Assembly (NCBI GenBank): GCA_964636495.1
Contig: CAZWSL010000013.1
Location: forward strand, 1 to 64,000
Length of the DNA stretch: 64,000 bases
DNA from: Desulfobacula sp964636495
GTDB taxonomy: Bacteria; Desulfobacterota; Desulfobacteria; Desulfobacterales; Desulfobacteraceae
Direction: 5' to 3'
Made by a program: the position numbers and the translations under genes. This document shows, one piece after another, positions 56,485 to 64,000 of the stretch. Position 1 is the first letter of the stretch; each line of letters opens with the position of its first letter. A model generated the notes under the pieces. The model did no database searches. It was not told the DNA's origin and worked only from the letters and a program-made list of their open reading frames with translations.

Positions 56485-57516
56485 ATGAATCGAATGTTAT
56501 GGTTACTGATAACAGTGTTAACAGCTGTCATGATCCAATCATGTGCTACAAAAGAGAGAAGTGTTATGAGACAGGATCCTTTGATAAATAAAATTATAAG
56601 CACCCGAACAGTCGAGAGTGTCAGTTTTAATACGCTTATCAAAGATATAGGCAATTATGATGTTATTTATCTTTCTGAAAAACATAATAACCCGGAACAT
56701 CATAAGATCCAGCAGAGAATCATTCAAAATCTTATAAACAGTGGTAAAAATCCAAGCATTGGCTTTGAGTTTTTTTCCATGGAGCATACACCTGACCTGT
56801 TGAACTTTACAGATTCAGGCAAGGTTGAGCACGCTAAAAAAACAGAAGAAATAATAGAGGCTGATTTAAGAAAAAAACTGGGCTGGGACACCCAGTCAGA
56901 TGAGATGTGGAAATACTATTTTGATATTTTAGCCATTGCAAAAAAAGAGCGCCTGAAAATAGCAGGTATTGATATAGCACCGAGTTTAAAAAAAAGAATC
57001 ACACGTAAAGGGATAGATAACCTTTCCCCGATTGAAAAAGAGATGATTTTTGCAACTGAGCCTCCTGATGAATCATATAAAGATTATATGTATTCAATAC
57101 TGAAAGCGGTTCATTGCGGCATGGGCAGTGAAAAAATGCAGTCCAAACTGTATGATACCTGGGTTGCAAGAAATGATAAAATGGCACTCTCCATAACCCA
57201 GCTCGTCAAGCATGGCAGCGGCCCTGTTGTGATTATTATCGGAAGAGGGCATACCGAGTACGGGCTTGGAGTGATCAACAGGGTTGAAAACATTGATAAC
57301 AATATTACACAGGTGAACATTGATCTGCAGGAGATCAGTGTGAACCCGTCAGAGCTGTCACAATATATTCAGCCACTTGAGCTGCAGGGTTATAAGCCTG
57401 TACCTCCGGCAGATTATTTATGGTTTACCCAGAGAGTCTCTTATAAAGATCCCTGCAGAGAGTTTGAAAAAACATTAAAAAAGATGAAAAAACAGAAAAT
57501 GTCTTTAAAGCAGTAA
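56485..57516 (+). CDS. ChaN-like haem-binding-domain lipoprotein
   Basis: 343 residues. The N-terminus has a lipoprotein signal with lipobox IQSC (Cys20). The core IYLSEKHNNPEHHKIQQRII, GFEFFS and IIGRGHTEYGLGVI fits the ChaN/Tiki-like (DUF399) fold, whose histidines bind haem or metal. Acts in the periplasm or at a membrane. Follows the methyltransferase by 88 bp and precedes the ABC-F gene; no functional link is evident. Confidence 0.85.
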   Translation: MNRMLWLLITVLTAVMIQSCATKERSVMRQDPLINKIISTRTVESVSFNTLIKDIGNYDVIYLSEKHNNPEHHKIQQRIIQNLINSGKNPSIGFEFFSMEHTPDLLNFTDSGKVEHAKKTEEIIEADLRKKLGWDTQSDEMWKYYFDILAIAKKERLKIAGIDIAPSLKKRITRKGIDNLSPIEKEMIFATEPPDESYKDYMYSILKAVHCGMGSEKMQSKLYDTWVARNDKMALSITQLVKHGSGPVVIIIGRGHTEYGLGVINRVENIDNNITQVNIDLQEISVNPSELSQYIQPLELQGYKPVPPADYLWFTQRVSYKDPCREFEKTLKKMKKQKMSLKQ

Positions 57517-57518
57517 TC

Positions 57519-59330
57519 ATGAGTTCTATTCTCAGTTTTAATAACATTTCAAAAACATATGGAGATGATACCCTTTTCGCGGATCTCAGCATTGATTTCA
57601 AATTGAATGAACAGCTCGGGCTTATCGGTATGAATGGTTCAGGCAAATCAACTCTTCTTCAGCTTATTGCGGGAATAACTGAACCCGATGAAGGCCAGAT
57701 AGTCAATAAAACCGGATTAAGATCAGTCTATCTTCCCCAGGAAGACAACCTTGACCCATCAAGAACAGTGGAAGAAATTTTATATGACTCTATTAATGAC
57801 GAATTTTCAGATGAGAAACAGCGTCATAAAATCGTCCAGAAAGCATTGGGCAAAGGCGGCTTTAGGGATCCTGAGATCGTATCAGAAAAATTGTCAGGAG
57901 GGTGGAAAAAGAGACTTGCCATTACCAGGGCACTCTGCTGCAAACCTGATATTCTATTGCTGGATGAGCCTACCAACCACCTTGATATTGACGGGATTCT
58001 ATGGCTGGAAGAGAGATTAAAAACTGCCAGATTCTCATTCATTGTTGTGAGCCATGATAGAGCTTTTTTAGAAAATATCTGTCTGAATGTTATGGAAATC
58101 GGAAAGTTTTATCCTTCAGGTTTTTTTAAAATCAAAGGTAAATACAGTAAATTTGATAAAGAGAAAAAAAAGCTTCTAAGGGCACAGCAGAAACAGCAGG
58201 TGGCTCTGTCAAGCAAAGTGCGGCGGGAAGAGGAGTGGCTGCGCCAGGGACCAAAAGCAAGAACCACTAAAGCCAGATACAGAGTTGAGCAGGCATATAA
58301 TTTAAAAGTTCAACTGAATATCCTGAGGCAGAAAAATTCTGAAACTGCTGCTGTGGACATTGACTTCCATGCCACTGGCCGGCAGACAAAAAAACTGTTA
58401 AAAGCGTTTCATATTAAAAAAATATCAGGTGGTAAAACCCTGTTTTCTGATATCAGCTTTGAACTGGGTCCAAAATTCTGTCTTGGTGTGGCAGGAGGGA
58501 ATGGCAGTGGCAAATCAACCTTTCTGTCGATTCTGGAGAAAAAGGTAAAACCGGATGAAGGCAGAATTCAGTGGGCGGAAAATTTAAAGATAGCTGTATT
58601 TGACCAGAACCGTTCAAGATTAAACCCTGAAGCAACATTGAAGCAGGCTCTTAATCCTGCAGGTACAGACAGCGTAAACTACAAAGGGAGTAATGTACAT
58701 GTTGTCACATGGGCGAAACGCTTTCTTTTTATGCCTGATCAGCTTGATATGCCGGTAAAAAAACTTTCAGGCGGAGAAAAAGCGAGAATCATGCTTGCCA
58801 ATATCATGCTATCTCCATGTGATATACTTCTCCTTGACGAGCCAACCAATGACCTTGACATATTATCCCTTGAAGTTCTTGAAGAGAGTATAAAACAGTT
58901 TGCCGGAGCAGTTGTTATTGTTTCCCATGACCGTTTCCTTATGGAGAGTGTCTGTCACAAAATTTTATACCTTGACCCTGAAAAAAAAGCAGAATTTTTC
59001 AGAAATTTTGATCAGATTCTGAAATATAAGAATAGAAATTTTCCTGAAAAGCAGACAAAAAACAAGAGGGTCAGAAAAGAGAAAAAAGAGACTCCCATTG
59101 CTTTTACATATAAGGAAAAATATGAGCTGGAAAATATTGAAGAAAAAATCTTAGAACAGGAGCAGCTGGTTGAAGAGCTGACATTGAAAATTCAGGAACC
59201 GTCAATAGTAAGCAATCCTGAAAAAATGCAGTTTTTCTGCTCTGAGCTTGAGAAAGCACAAACCAGAAATGAACAGCTCTATAAGAGATGGGAATTCCTT
59301 GAAGATAAAAAACAGAGCTCTTTTCAGTAA
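57519..59330 (+). CDS. ABC-F family ATPase (Uup-like)
   Basis: 603 residues, two ABC domains and no membrane helices. First domain: GMNGSGKSTLLQLI, LSGGWKKRLAITRAL, LLDEPTNHLDID. Second: GGNGSGKSTFLSIL, LSGGEKARIMLANI, LLDEPTNDLDILS. The linker (~225-290) contains a basic ribosome-facing arm. The C-terminal ~80 residues form a charged coiled coil as in Uup. ABC-F proteins act on the ribosome (translation factor, antibiotic protection or assembly); which is not decided here. ATG three bases after the ChaN-like stop. Confidence 0.93.
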   Translation: MSSILSFNNISKTYGDDTLFADLSIDFKLNEQLGLIGMNGSGKSTLLQLIAGITEPDEGQIVNKTGLRSVYLPQEDNLDPSRTVEEILYDSINDEFSDEKQRHKIVQKALGKGGFRDPEIVSEKLSGGWKKRLAITRALCCKPDILLLDEPTNHLDIDGILWLEERLKTARFSFIVVSHDRAFLENICLNVMEIGKFYPSGFFKIKGKYSKFDKEKKKLLRAQQKQQVALSSKVRREEEWLRQGPKARTTKARYRVEQAYNLKVQLNILRQKNSETAAVDIDFHATGRQTKKLLKAFHIKKISGGKTLFSDISFELGPKFCLGVAGGNGSGKSTFLSILEKKVKPDEGRIQWAENLKIAVFDQNRSRLNPEATLKQALNPAGTDSVNYKGSNVHVVTWAKRFLFMPDQLDMPVKKLSGGEKARIMLANIMLSPCDILLLDEPTNDLDILSLEVLEESIKQFAGAVVIVSHDRFLMESVCHKILYLDPEKKAEFFRNFDQILKYKNRNFPEKQTKNKRVRKEKKETPIAFTYKEKYELENIEEKILEQEQLVEELTLKIQEPSIVSNPEKMQFFCSELEKAQTRNEQLYKRWEFLEDKKQSSFQ

Positions 59331-59337
59331 ACCAGCT

Positions 59338-59505
59338 CTATTTTTTTATGATAAATTCATCTAACTTGCTGAACAGGGAATCAGGCCATTGCTCGGCTTC
59401 TAAAAAAAGCTCTTTCTCTTCTTCTGTCAAGCTTTCCTTAATAGCTGCCGGCAGACTTTCATAAGCCATTTTTCGTTCTTTGTCGATTTTTTTTTTATCA
59501 CTCAT
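59338..59505 (-). CDS. Small charged protein, 55 residues, hypothetical
   Basis: Found by reading the spacer between the ABC-F and rsmE genes: ATG 59505 to TAG 59338. The product begins MSDKKKIDKERKMAYESLPA, is rich in Lys and Glu, and ends DEFIIKK; it should be one long amphipathic helix or two. GAGA lies upstream at usable spacing. Codons look normal and the frame fills the gap well, so it is probably real. Same strand as, and downstream of, rsmE (94 bp from its stop). No function known. Confidence 0.6.
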   Translation of the reverse strand: MSDKKKIDKERKMAYESLPAAIKESLTEEEKELFLEAEQWPDSLFSKLDEFIIKK

Positions 59506-59599
59506 GATATTCTCTTTTATTTTATGAAAGATAAATCAGGTATTTTGATTTTTTTGTCTCTTTACTTGTTGGTGTCAGACAGGTGTCAGCAGATTCTGA

Positions 59600-60310
59600 T
59601 TACTGAAAAAGCCTTGAGATCAAGGCAGTCACAGCCGTCTCCACCCTTAAAATTCTTTTTCCTATATTGCAGGAAGAGAACCCTGCAGCCTCCAGGGTTG
59701 CAACCTCTTTTTCAATCAGTCCCCCTTCAGGTCCGATGACAAGCACTGTTTTACCCTTTACATTGGATGGGCACACTCTGGCTGCTTTTGGGTGTGCTGT
59801 TATGCAAAGGCTCTCTTTTGAAATCTGAGGCAGTTCATTTTTAACAAATTCAGTGAAAAATCTTTTCAGGTGAATCTGAGGCAGGATTGTGTCACAGCTC
59901 TGCTCCAATCCGAGTATCATCTGTTTTTCCAGATTTTCCTTTGCAAGCAGGGGACTCTGCCAGTAGCTTTTTTCCACTCTCCATGAATTTATGAGGTAAA
60001 TATGTTTAACCCCCATGCTTGTAATATTTTCAATAATCCGCTTCAGCATTTTCGGCCTGGGCAGAGATAAAACAAGGGTCAGCGGTAGAGGAAGAGGGGG
60101 ATCATCTGAGAGTGAGACTCTCATCTCAAAAAAATTTTCTGATATCTTAGTTATTATCCCCCTGCCTGTTTTGCCATTTAACAGGCCGCATGTTATTTTA
60201 TGGCCTCTCTGGATTCTGTTGACACTTATAAAATGTTGAAAACGCCTGTTGTAAATCTTTACAATCCTGTCATCAATAAAATCTTTCTCTTTTAAAATAA
60301 CAAGGTTCAT
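59600..60310 (-). CDS. rsmE: 16S rRNA (uracil(1498)-N(3))-methyltransferase
   Basis: 236 residues, SPOUT-class trefoil-knot methyltransferase. Knot motifs: PRPKMLKRIIENITSMGVKHI, VIGPEGGLIEKEVATLEAAG and LGKRILRVETA-like IGKRILRVETAVTAL. It methylates U1498 in the decoding site of 16S rRNA. Start ATG 60310, 71 bp past the serA stop with a hairpin between. Confidence 0.95.
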   Translation of the reverse strand: MNLVILKEKDFIDDRIVKIYNRRFQHFISVNRIQRGHKITCGLLNGKTGRGIITKISENFFEMRVSLSDDPPLPLPLTLVLSLPRPKMLKRIIENITSMGVKHIYLINSWRVEKSYWQSPLLAKENLEKQMILGLEQSCDTILPQIHLKRFFTEFVKNELPQISKESLCITAHPKAARVCPSNVKGKTVLVIGPEGGLIEKEVATLEAAGFSSCNIGKRILRVETAVTALISRLFQ

Positions 60311-60335
60311 ATCTTTACAACCGGGTCTGGATAAG

Positions 60336-60367
60336 GAGATTTGAGAAAAATTTTTTCCTCAAATCTC
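60336..60367. repeat. Inverted repeat between serA and rsmE
   Basis: GAGATTTGAG (60336-60345) and CTCAAATCTC (60358-60367) are perfect complements; the loop AAAAATTTTTTC could add pairing. On the plus strand CTTTTC follows; on the minus strand, the reading strand of both genes, no U-run is seen. May attenuate read-through from serA. Confidence 0.45.
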
Positions 60368-60381
60368 TTTTCACATATTTT

Positions 60382-61962
60382 CTACAGCTCAAAGGTCTTC
60401 ATGCTTACTACAAGTTCAAGATCCTCAATCTCTTTTACCACTTCAGCAGGAACAGGTGTATCTGTTTTTAAAAATATTATATTTCTTTCTCCATCCTCTT
60501 CTCTTCCCACAGTCATGCGGCCGATATTGATATTATGTTTTCCAAGGGTCACTCCCATTGAGCCGATGGAACCGGGTTTGTCAACATTATGGATCAATGC
60601 AAGGTGTCCTTCCGGAATAACTTCAAGTCGGAATTTATTAATTCTGACAATTCTGGCATCATCTTTTCCAAAAATAGTACCTTCAAAAATATTTGTCTCC
60701 TCCTGGGTTTTCACAATTATCCGCAGGAGATTTAAGAAATTCCCGGCTTCCCTGGAAGTGGATTCTGAAATCTTAATTCCAATTTCATTGGCAAGGGAGA
60801 TGGCGTTCACAGAGTTGACCTCATGCTTTACAAACTGGGCAAGCATCTCTTTGATACCTGATATGGTAACTGGTTTGAGGTCCAGGTCAGGGAATTTGCC
60901 TATATATTCGATATTGACTGACTGAATTCCGCCTTTTGCCATCTGTCCTGCCATTTTACCCATTTTTTCAGCAAGATAGATAAAAGGTTTCAACTGTTTT
61001 AAAACTTCACCGGTAACCGAGGGAACATTCACAGCATTTATAACCGTATCATTTAGAAGATATTGAATGATCTGGTTGGCAGCTGCCACTGCAACATTTG
61101 TCTGAGCCTCTTTTGTTGAAGCCCCGAGATGTGGTGTTGCAATAACCTGGTCAAGGGTTAACAGAGGGTTATCTTTTGGTGGTTCAGTCACAAAGACATC
61201 AATGGCTGCTCCTGCAACTTTTCCTGATTTTATGGCATCATACAGATCTGTTTCATTAACAATGCCCCCCCTTGCACAATTAATGATCATGACACCATCC
61301 TTCATTTTTTTAAAGGCATCAGCATTAAGAAGGTCAGTGGTTGAATCTAATTTGGGAACATGAAGGGTAATATAATCAGAGCGCTCAAAAAGTTGATCAA
61401 GTGTAGCATATTCAAATCCTTCCTTCTCAATATGTTCTGAAGATATGTAGGGATCAAATACAATCACTTTCATTTTCAGACCTTTGGCAAGGTTTGCAGC
61501 AATGGAGCCGATATTGCCGAATCCTATGACTCCGAATGTTTTATTATAAAGCTCGCGGCCCTGGAGGAGTTTTTTCTCCCATTTGCCCTCTTTTAATGAT
61601 TGCGTAGCCCTTGGGATATTCCTTGTTAAGGCCATCATCATTGATATGGCATGTTCGGCAGTTGTGACAGTATTCCCTCCCGGAGTGTTCATAACAGCCA
61701 CACCTTTTTTTGTTGCATGGTTTATATCAACATTATCAAGGCCGATTCCTGCCCTTGCAATCACCTTCAGGTTCGTGGCGGCATCAAGAATTTCCTTTGT
61801 CACCTTTGTCGCACTCCTGATGGCAAGTGCATCATACTGACCTATGATTTCTTTTAACTCTTCTGGAGTCAGTCCGGTATTTACATCCAGCCTAATACCC
61901 TTCTGGTTTTCAAAAATTTCAAGGCCTGCTTCACCCATTACATCGCTGACAAGAACTTTCAT
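60382..61962 (-). CDS. serA: D-3-phosphoglycerate dehydrogenase, long form with ACT domain
   Basis: 526 residues. Oxidises 3-phosphoglycerate, first step of serine synthesis. NAD site VIGFGNIGSIAANLA; catalytic Arg/Glu/His in NCARGGIVNE, DVFVTEPPKDNP and ATPHLGASTKEAQ. An ASB domain and C-terminal ACT domain (VDKPGSIGSMGVTLGKHNIN) give serine feedback control. The start shares one base with the serC stop, so they are coupled. Confidence 0.97.
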   Translation of the reverse strand: MKVLVSDVMGEAGLEIFENQKGIRLDVNTGLTPEELKEIIGQYDALAIRSATKVTKEILDAATNLKVIARAGIGLDNVDINHATKKGVAVMNTPGGNTVTTAEHAISMMMALTRNIPRATQSLKEGKWEKKLLQGRELYNKTFGVIGFGNIGSIAANLAKGLKMKVIVFDPYISSEHIEKEGFEYATLDQLFERSDYITLHVPKLDSTTDLLNADAFKKMKDGVMIINCARGGIVNETDLYDAIKSGKVAGAAIDVFVTEPPKDNPLLTLDQVIATPHLGASTKEAQTNVAVAAANQIIQYLLNDTVINAVNVPSVTGEVLKQLKPFIYLAEKMGKMAGQMAKGGIQSVNIEYIGKFPDLDLKPVTISGIKEMLAQFVKHEVNSVNAISLANEIGIKISESTSREAGNFLNLLRIIVKTQEETNIFEGTIFGKDDARIVRINKFRLEVIPEGHLALIHNVDKPGSIGSMGVTLGKHNINIGRMTVGREEDGERNIIFLKTDTPVPAEVVKEIEDLELVVSMKTFEL

Positions 61963-63050
61963 TACTTATTCTCCTTTGCAAAAATATCCATAAACTGAAT
62001 TAAAACATTGATACTTTCCAAGGTTGCAGCATTATAGATTGATGCTCTGCATCCACCTACTGATCTATGGCCTTTTAAGCCGCCAAGACCTTTTTTCACA
62101 GCCTCTGCAACAAATTGTGCCTCAAGCTCTTCTGTTGGAAGCCTGAAAGTCACATTCATCAACGATTGTGAATCTTTTTCTGCAGTTGTCCTGTAAAAGG
62201 ATCCTGAGTTCATATAATCATATAAAAGGCGAGCCTTCTGCCTGTTATGTTCATCCACTTTTTCAAGACCACCCATCTCCTCTTCTATCCATTTCAGAAC
62301 AAGATCAATGGTGTAGATTCCAAAGCATGGAGGGGTGTTGTACATTGAGTTTTTAGAAGCGTATGTTGAGTATTTCAGCATTGATGGCAGGTTCTCATAT
62401 GCCATATCCAGCATATCATCTCTTAAAATAACCATGCATGTTCCGGACGGTCCAAGGTTCTTCTGTGCTCCGGCATATATCATGCCGAATTTTTCCATAT
62501 CAAGGGGTCTTGAAAAAATATCAGAAGACATGTCGCAGATTATCGGTATATTCCCGGTATCCGGGAAGTTATGGAACTGGGTCCCTTTGATAGTATTATT
62601 AGATGTCAAGTGCACATATTTTGCATTGTCTGAAAATGGAATGTTTTTGGGGATATAAGAAAAATTTTTATCCTCTGAAGAGGCTGCAACACAGAAGTTT
62701 TTATTTAGAACCTTGGCTTCTGTTATCGCTTTTGTTGACCATGTTCCGGTATTGACATAATCAGCTTTATCATCACCCTTAAGAAAGTTCATCGGGATCA
62801 TGGCAAACTGGAGGGAAGCGCCTCCCTGAATAAAAAGAACATGAAATCTATCATCAAGGTTTAAAAGCCTTTTAGCTCTTTCAACAGCATCATTAATCAC
62901 ACCATCAAAATAAGATGACCTGTGGCTTATCTCAGTAATGGACATGCCGGAGTTGTTAAAATTTAAAAAAGAGGACTGTATCTCCTGTAGAACCTTCAAA
63001 GGTAGAGCAGCAGGGCCTGCATTAAAGTTAAAAATTCGTTGATCTGTCAT
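61962..63050 (-). CDS. serC: Phosphoserine aminotransferase
   Basis: 362 residues. PLP-dependent fold type I; NFNAGPAALPLKVLQEI at the start and GAQKNLGPSG with the PLP lysine. HRSVGGCRASIYNA closes the family signature. Makes phosphoserine for serA's pathway. Order serC-serA forms a serine operon; 60 bp downstream of prfC. Confidence 0.97.
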   Translation of the reverse strand: MTDQRIFNFNAGPAALPLKVLQEIQSSFLNFNNSGMSITEISHRSSYFDGVINDAVERAKRLLNLDDRFHVLFIQGGASLQFAMIPMNFLKGDDKADYVNTGTWSTKAITEAKVLNKNFCVAASSEDKNFSYIPKNIPFSDNAKYVHLTSNNTIKGTQFHNFPDTGNIPIICDMSSDIFSRPLDMEKFGMIYAGAQKNLGPSGTCMVILRDDMLDMAYENLPSMLKYSTYASKNSMYNTPPCFGIYTIDLVLKWIEEEMGGLEKVDEHNRQKARLLYDYMNSGSFYRTTAEKDSQSLMNVTFRLPTEELEAQFVAEAVKKGLGGLKGHRSVGGCRASIYNAATLESINVLIQFMDIFAKENK

Positions 63051-63110
63051 ATGTTATTTCCTTTCTATGGTCTATATGGCATAATGGATTATTATTGATT
63101 TATTTTACAG

Positions 63111-64000
63111 CTAATTGTGTTCTCTTGTTTTGTGAAACTCTATGTCCGGCCATTCTTCCATTGTGAAACTCAATTGATATACACTTGTTGTTAAAAAAGT
63201 CAACCACCCTTCAGCATCCATGGTAAGATTTGATTCATTTTTTCTTTTAAACGCTTCAAATATTTTTTTATCATCACATGTTACCCACCTGGCAACAGAT
63301 AGATCAATTGTTTCATATCCGGCATTGACGTAATATTCTGCTTTGAGTCTTGCCATTGTAACATCAAACTGCAGGATTCCCACGGCACCAATTATATACA
63401 TGTTTCCGATTAATGGCCTGAAAACCTGTATTGTTCCTTCTTCAGAAAGCTGGATCAATCCCTTCTGCAAAGCCTTTGCTTTCATGGGATCTTTCAGCAG
63501 CACTCTTCTAAAATGTTCAGGGGCAAAACTGGGGATACCCAGAAATTTCAGTGGTTCTTTTGCAGTGAACGTATCTCCTATCTTGATGGTTCCATGGTTG
63601 TGTATCCCAATTATATCTCCCGGATAGGCAATCTCAACATTACTTCTCTCCTGTGCCATGAAAATAGTTGCATTGGAGATTTTAATATCCCTTCCTATCC
63701 TGTGATGTTTTACTTTCATGCCTTTATAAAATTTGCCAGAACAGATTCTGAAAAAGGCAATTCTGTCCCTGTGCTCGGGATCCATATTTGCCTGGATTTT
63801 AAATGTAAAGCCTGAAAATGCTTTCTCTTCAGGTTTTACATCCCTGGTAGAAGTGGAGCGTCTTCCTGGTTGAGGCGCTATTTTTACAAAAGTGTCAAGC
63901 ATCTCTTTTACACCAAAATTATTAATTGCTGATCCAAAAAAAACAGGTGTCTGGGTACCATTTAAAAACAGGTCAAGATCCAGGGGATCAAGGGCTCCTG
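63111..64000 (-). CDS. prfC: Peptide chain release factor 3, 3' part (gene continues beyond window)
   Basis: The reading frame stays open through the window end: codons before the ATG at 63902 encode NGTQTPVFFGSAINNFGVKE, which belongs to RF3. So this is not a short gene but the C-terminal ~296 residues of prfC, missing its N-terminal GTP-binding part. Domain II/III motifs AFSGFTFKIQANMDPEHRDR and IIGAVGILQFDV are typical. RF3 recycles RF1/RF2 using GTP. Length beyond the window unknown. Confidence 0.93.
   Translation of the reverse strand, partial: GALDPLDLDLFLNGTQTPVFFGSAINNFGVKEMLDTFVKIAPQPGRRSTSTRDVKPEEKAFSGFTFKIQANMDPEHRDRIAFFRICSGKFYKGMKVKHHRIGRDIKISNATIFMAQERSNVEIAYPGDIIGIHNHGTIKIGDTFTAKEPLKFLGIPSFAPEHFRRVLLKDPMKAKALQKGLIQLSEEGTIQVFRPLIGNMYIIGAVGILQFDVTMARLKAEYYVNAGYETIDLSVARWVTCDDKKIFEAFKRKNESNLTMDAEGWLTFLTTSVYQLSFTMEEWPDIEFHKTREHN

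Noticed and set aside
59524..59739. Plus-strand ORF of 71 codons
   Set aside because: Its second half is antisense to rsmE, with no recognised motif.
63111..63902. A complete short gene of 263 codons
   Set aside because: The frame continues upstream through the window end with RF3-like sequence, so it is a truncated prfC, not a small gene.

Overview
The window looks like chromosomal core sequence, with a few accessory patches, from an AT-rich anaerobic member of the Desulfobacterota, most likely a Desulfobacteraceae-type sulfate reducer. This rests on gene content rather than a database match: a complete futalosine menaquinone pathway, a four-subunit 2-oxoacid:ferredoxin oxidoreductase, a methylmalonyl-CoA/pyruvate transcarboxylase set, TRAP uptake, and the gene order rpsF-rpsR-DUF2232-rplI-dnaB. 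No integrase, transposase, prophage or CRISPR array was seen.

Layout. 1-84: 3' end of a 5S rRNA and its terminator. 154-5328 (minus): a nitrilase-fold protein with a C-terminal PHD/RING-like zinc finger, uvrA and pdxA. 5329-7145: an AT-rich spacer and a DnaA with a divergent ATPase motif and DNA-binding signature. 7182-12829 (minus): a small Cys-rich protein, then hflX, dnaB, rplI, a DUF2232 membrane protein, rpsR and rpsF, a ribosome/replication operon. 13036-14609 (plus): a GntR/FCD regulator and dapF. 14645-16282: a DEAD-box helicase with a DbpA-type C-terminus. 16417-21037 (minus): mqnE-mqnA-mqnC-mqnD-mqnB, a full set for making the menaquinone naphthoquinone ring from chorismate. 21304-24040 (minus): korDABC.

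24211-31458 (plus): a GT2 glycosyltransferase, a DUF6125-like protein, the transcarboxylase (12S-type subunit, small OadG-like subunit, 5S-biotin carrier fusion), a zinc-ribbon protein and a stand-alone response regulator. 31465-36624 (minus): a four-gene MacAB-TolC-like export operon whose periplasmic adaptor carries a cytoplasmic PAS domain. 36816-37205: a small secreted Cys-containing protein.

37398-46651 (minus) is the most interesting region: MIO-type ammonia-lyase/aminomutase, class III aminotransferase, Lrp/AsnC regulator, BKACE-family beta-keto acid cleavage enzyme, acyl-CoA synthetase and a DctPQM TRAP transporter, in one direction. Together they suggest a catabolic route in which an imported amino acid is converted through a beta-amino acid and a beta-keto acid to CoA esters. 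The substrate is unknown.

46878-64000 returns to housekeeping: alpha/beta hydrolase, pyrG, a LolA-like secreted protein, eno, adk, rpsU, folC, tRNA-Arg(CCG), a GT4/methyltransferase pair, a ChaN-like lipoprotein, an ABC-F ATPase, a short 55-residue gene, rsmE, serA, serC and the 3' part of prfC, which runs off the window end. Several starts were moved to internal codons with good Shine-Dalgarno sequences; these are noted per gene.
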